A stretch of DNA of 64,000 nt from Mycolicibacterium aromaticivorans JS19b1 = JCM 16368 (lineage in GTDB: Bacteria; Actinomycetota; Actinomycetes; Mycobacteriales; Mycobacteriaceae): the NCBI RefSeq assembly GCF_000559085.1, contig NZ_JALN02000002.1, forward strand, positions 124,001-188,000. Direction: 5' to 3'. Positions 61,344 through 64,000 of this stretch are shown here, piece after piece. Numbering within the stretch: the stretch's first letter is position 1; every line of letters starts with the position of its first letter. A model generated the notes under the pieces. The model saw only the letters and a program-made list of their open reading frames with translations. It was not told the DNA's origin and did no database searches. A program made the translations under genes and the position numbers.

Positions 61344-62345
61344 GTGACCGCAAACGAGGCCACCCCGCTGCGCATCGGCATCCTCGGCGCGGCGCGCGTC
61401 GCACCAATGGCGCTGATCAAGCCGGCCTCAACAAGCGACGAGGTCGTGGTCGCCGCAGTAGCCGCACGCGACACCTCACGTGCACATGCCTTCGCCGCCA
61501 AACACGACATCGCGCGGGTGCACGAGAGCTACGAGGCACTGATCGCCGACCCGGAGCTAGAAGCTATCTACGTCCCGCTGCCGAACAGCTTGCACGGGCG
61601 CTGGACCCGAGCCGCACTGGCAACCGGCAAGCACGTGCTCTGCGAAAAACCGTTCACCGCCAACGCCGCCGAAGCGGGTCAGGTAGCCGAACTCGCTGCA
61701 ACGTCCGATCGGGTGGTGATGGAGGCGTTCCATTACCGCTACCACCCGCTGTTTCTACGAATTGAGCAGATCATCGCCTCGGGCGAACTCGGCAAGCTCG
61801 AGCGCGTCGAGGCGACGTTGTGCTATCCCCTGCCGATGTCGTCCGATATCCGCTACAACTACTCGCTCGCCGGCGGTGCGACGATGGACGCCGGCTGCTA
61901 CGCGGTGCACATGGCTCGCACGTTCGGCGGCGGAACCCCGGAAGTCCTTTGGGCACAAGCGAAGTTGCGCGAGAAGAATGTCGACCGGGCCATGACGGCG
62001 GAGTTGCAGTTTCCAGGCGGGCCCACCGGCCGGATCCACTGCTCGATGTGGTCGGCGCACCTCCTGCAGATGAGCGCCAAGGTGGTCGGTGACCGCGGTG
62101 AGCTGCGGGTGATCAATCCCTTCATGCCTCAGCTCTTCCACCGGCTCTCCATCCGATCAGCCAACGGCAAACGCGTGGAGCGGTTTTCGCGCCGAGCGTC
62201 TTACGCCTACCAACTCGACGCATTCGCCGCAGCGGTGCTGCGCGACGAATCAGTCAAAACGACGCCGCAGGACGCGGTCGAGAACATGACCGTCATCGAC
62301 GCAATTTATCGCACTGCCGGCCTGTCGCTGCGCGAGCCCAGCTGA
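61344..62345 (+). CDS. Gfo/Idh/MocA-family oxidoreductase
   Basis: 333 residues from GTG 61344. Rossmann start LRIGILGAARVAPMALI, then the conserved EKP motif in HVLCEKPFTANAAEA, catalytic-region MEAFHYRYHP and the dehydrogenase C-terminal domain with GGATMDAGCYAVHMAR. Full length. These are NAD(P)-dependent sugar or inositol dehydrogenases or trans-dihydrodiol-type enzymes; MEAFHYRYHP suggests the latter group. Isolated in this context. Confidence 0.9.
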   Translation: MTANEATPLRIGILGAARVAPMALIKPASTSDEVVVAAVAARDTSRAHAFAAKHDIARVHESYEALIADPELEAIYVPLPNSLHGRWTRAALATGKHVLCEKPFTANAAEAGQVAELAATSDRVVMEAFHYRYHPLFLRIEQIIASGELGKLERVEATLCYPLPMSSDIRYNYSLAGGATMDAGCYAVHMARTFGGGTPEVLWAQAKLREKNVDRAMTAELQFPGGPTGRIHCSMWSAHLLQMSAKVVGDRGELRVINPFMPQLFHRLSIRSANGKRVERFSRRASYAYQLDAFAAAVLRDESVKTTPQDAVENMTVIDAIYRTAGLSLREPS

Positions 62346-63133
62346 GCGTACGAGACAGCTGTCCCCGGTGGGTTGGTCACCCGAGCGATCACAGCGAGCC
62401 ACCTCACCGCGAACGCTTCGTGTCAGTCGAGCAGCCCCGGATCGAGCAATGCTCCCGCCCGCAGCAGTCAATCAAGGCTGAGGGCAATCGCAGTCGTTAA
62501 TCTACAACGCGCGTTCTACCGAAGTCTCGTTCATCATCAGCAACCAGCACGTCGGCAACGGGGATATGGGGCGCCCTAAAGTGCCGCCTTTGCCAAGATC
62601 GATCATATTTTTAGCAGCATGCACGCCCACCCGAGGTCGCGCCTGCGCCGCCGCAATCAACGGTCGCTGGCCAGTGAAGATCAAGCGCAGCGTCCATGTT
62701 CACCCCGATGGGCAGCAATGGGGCACCCCGATGGGCAGCAATGTTTCAGACCGATACGACCGTCCAGGTGGATCATGCCCGCACGAAGATAACCGCTGCG
62801 CACCTCGGCAGCGGGGGCGGTGATTTCGCGGAGATGCCGGTCGCCGCTGGCGCTCGGGATCAGGCCGGGACCGGGGTCGGTTCGGGGGATACCGAGGCAC
62901 GCAGGCAACCGCGTTCGGACTACACCTTCTCAGGCCGGTCTGCTCATCGAAAGCCACCGCCACCCTCCAGGACCGCGGCGTTTGTGGACCTCCGCCGTAC
63001 GGCCGGTGCGGCGACAGTGCACAGCGGCGATGGACCGCAGGTCGAGTCCGCCAACGCGAAGTCTGCGTAGACGATCAGCGTGGCGGCGTGCTCAGGCTGG
63101 AAGTAGGGGTTGGGCCCGCACGCATACGGATTT
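62346..63133. other. IS debris region without intact genes
   Basis: About 790 bases with short frames only. It contains a 23-bp direct repeat (62701-62743) and leads into the transposase remnant at 63134-63410. I see no supportable gene. Confidence 0.4.
62701..62743 (+). repeat. 20-bp direct repeat, 23-bp period
   Basis: CACCCCGATGGGCAGCAATG occurs at 62701-62720 and again at 62724-62743, exactly conserved. Two copies only; origin unknown. Confidence 0.8.
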
Positions 63134-63410
63134 TCAAAACCGTTGCCAGGAAATCGAATCGCCTACCTCCCGGCACAACGACTCGTAGCTCAGCCAGTAT
63201 CGGAACTTCAAAGACATCATCCGCAGGCAGATCTCCACCGGGACCCAACGACGCCCGAGCCGAGCATCGAAATGCGACACGAACCGAGCGAACAACACCG
63301 GATCGTCCAGCAGCGTGGTCCACCCGAGCCAATTCGGCCGGCAACACCAGCAGCTCCGACGGCAATATTGCATCCCACAAGGACAACTGGTCATTCACAG
63401 TTCTGAGCAA
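63134..63410 (-). pseudogene. Transposase (DUF772/IS5-like) N-terminal remnant
   Basis: The minus strand starts MLRTVNDQLSLWDAILPSELLVL, then after a frameshift near 63315 reads LLDDPVLFARFVSHFDARLGRRWVPVEICLRMM and SLKFRYWLSYESLCREV. This is the N-terminal DUF772-type domain of a DDE transposase (LKFRY-L-YE-L-REV-DS..WR-F). It is frameshifted and cut off after about 90 residues. Confidence 0.7.
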
Positions 63411-63606
63411 CGATGGCGTCGATCCCCTCTTGCCTAGGGGTTCGAGGCCATCATCTCGTCAAACGACATCCAACTCAGCCACCGCCACGCTCCGAATCTT
63501 TAGGTCGAAGTAACTAGGCGGGGTCGACTTTCGAGCGACGGGCTCATGGCCCCCAGCGGCCGGTCAGACAAGTTGCTGCACAACCTCATCCGCACACATG
63601 TCCCGA

Positions 63607-63846
63607 TTAGGGGTGCCCGGCGGTGGGTCGGTGATCGTGGTCGCGGTCATCCGAGCCGGAGTTGTCGCGTCCGGATCCCCCGTGCCCGCCATGCATGCCG
63701 CCCATCATAAACATCATCATCAGTGGGCAGACCAGGATGACGAGGCCGATGATGAGGAGCGACGAGATGGGAACTCCGGTGAACGCCAATCCGACGACGA
63801 CGATGGCGGCGGCGAGTGCATACAACGGCAGGTGTTGGCGCTTCAT
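63607..63846 (-). CDS. Small Met/His-rich membrane protein (DUF2933-like)
   Basis: 79 residues, ATG 63846 with AAGGA upstream. Two close hydrophobic segments (LPLYALAAAIVVVGLAFTG and ISSLLIIGLVILVCPLMMMFMM) lead into GGMHGGHGGSGRDNSGSDDRDHDHRPTAGH, a Met/His/Asp-rich tail. This matches DUF2933-type proteins found with copper-resistance genes. The tail could bind copper or silver. Further members of the cluster would lie beyond the window end. Confidence 0.75.
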   Translation of the reverse strand: MKRQHLPLYALAAAIVVVGLAFTGVPISSLLIIGLVILVCPLMMMFMMGGMHGGHGGSGRDNSGSDDRDHDHRPTAGHP

Positions 63847-64000
63847 GATGATGTCCTTCCGGGAGTTGCTTCTAATGGTGAGCGCGCCAGCCGCCCGACG
63901 CTAGGGCATCAGGTCACCTCGATCGCCACCCAAAGTCCTATGCAACCTAGTAGTTGGCCGCTGAAACTACTGCTCTCGTTCCGCGTGGGCGGCCCCGGCT

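Noticed and set aside
1-64000. CRISPR arrays and rRNA genes
   Set aside because: No series of regularly spaced repeats with unique spacers and no rRNA-like sequence was seen; the four leaders are too long and too far apart to be CRISPR repeats.

Overview
The window is high-GC actinobacterial DNA from a mycobacterium, most likely a fast-growing Mycolicibacterium-type species. Two MspA-type porins with near-identical signal peptides, a RipB-like NlpC/P60 hydrolase, an LGFP-repeat Tat-exported amidase, a DtxR/IdeR-like operator and leaderless GTG starts all point there. The first 12 kb look like the mobilisation region of a conjugative plasmid or integrated conjugative element. The rest is an accessory region rich in envelope, metal and redox genes, interspersed with gene remnants.

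Layout. 1-5017: a cut serine protease gene, then small + strand genes in cassettes, each cassette opening with a long structured leader and closing with a hairpin. 5066-6118: a minus-strand HNH nuclease and an HTH/coiled-coil protein. 6119-6405: a G-poor, repeat-containing gap that is a candidate oriT. 6406-12207: a full-length MobF relaxase-helicase. 12.2-14.1 kb: gene remnants. 14.2-17.3 kb: FetB-type permease, COG4705 membrane protein and ZIP metal transporter. 17.5-34.6 kb: two two-component systems, two MspA porins, small exported proteins, an FkbM methyltransferase, a lipoprotein/two-ATPase/FtsX ABC operon, and a PAP2 phosphatase facing UppP. 34.8-37.2 kb: P-type ATPase. 37.7-39.7 kb: tRNA-Tyr 3' fragment and an XRE-ImmA two-gene module. 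39.8-44.4 kb: cupredoxin, SHOCT, YVTN lipoprotein and Met-rich membrane proteins (copper theme). 45.0-49.6 kb: four-gene 2-oxoacid oxidoreductase whose last gene fuses a GltD-type flavoprotein to a ferredoxin domain. 49.7-62.3 kb: amidase, nitrilase-Nudix fusion, ABC-2 exporter, PPOX protein, methyltransferase, RipB, YbhN-type protein and a Gfo/Idh/MocA dehydrogenase. 62.4-64 kb: IS debris and a small Met/His-rich membrane protein.

Two signals stand out. First, four leaders in the mobilisation region share flanks and a closing helix whose two arms change sequence together from copy to copy. This is direct covariation evidence for a conserved nucleic-acid structure, and the genes point toward the presumed oriT as expected of a leading region. 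Second, eight promoters between 16 and 33 kb share one architecture: two CTCAGC-type half-sites with an 11-bp period, exactly 10 bp, then a -10-like hexamer. They sit upstream of porins, a response regulator, exported proteins and the ABC operon, defining a regulon that probably belongs to one or both resident OmpR-type regulators.
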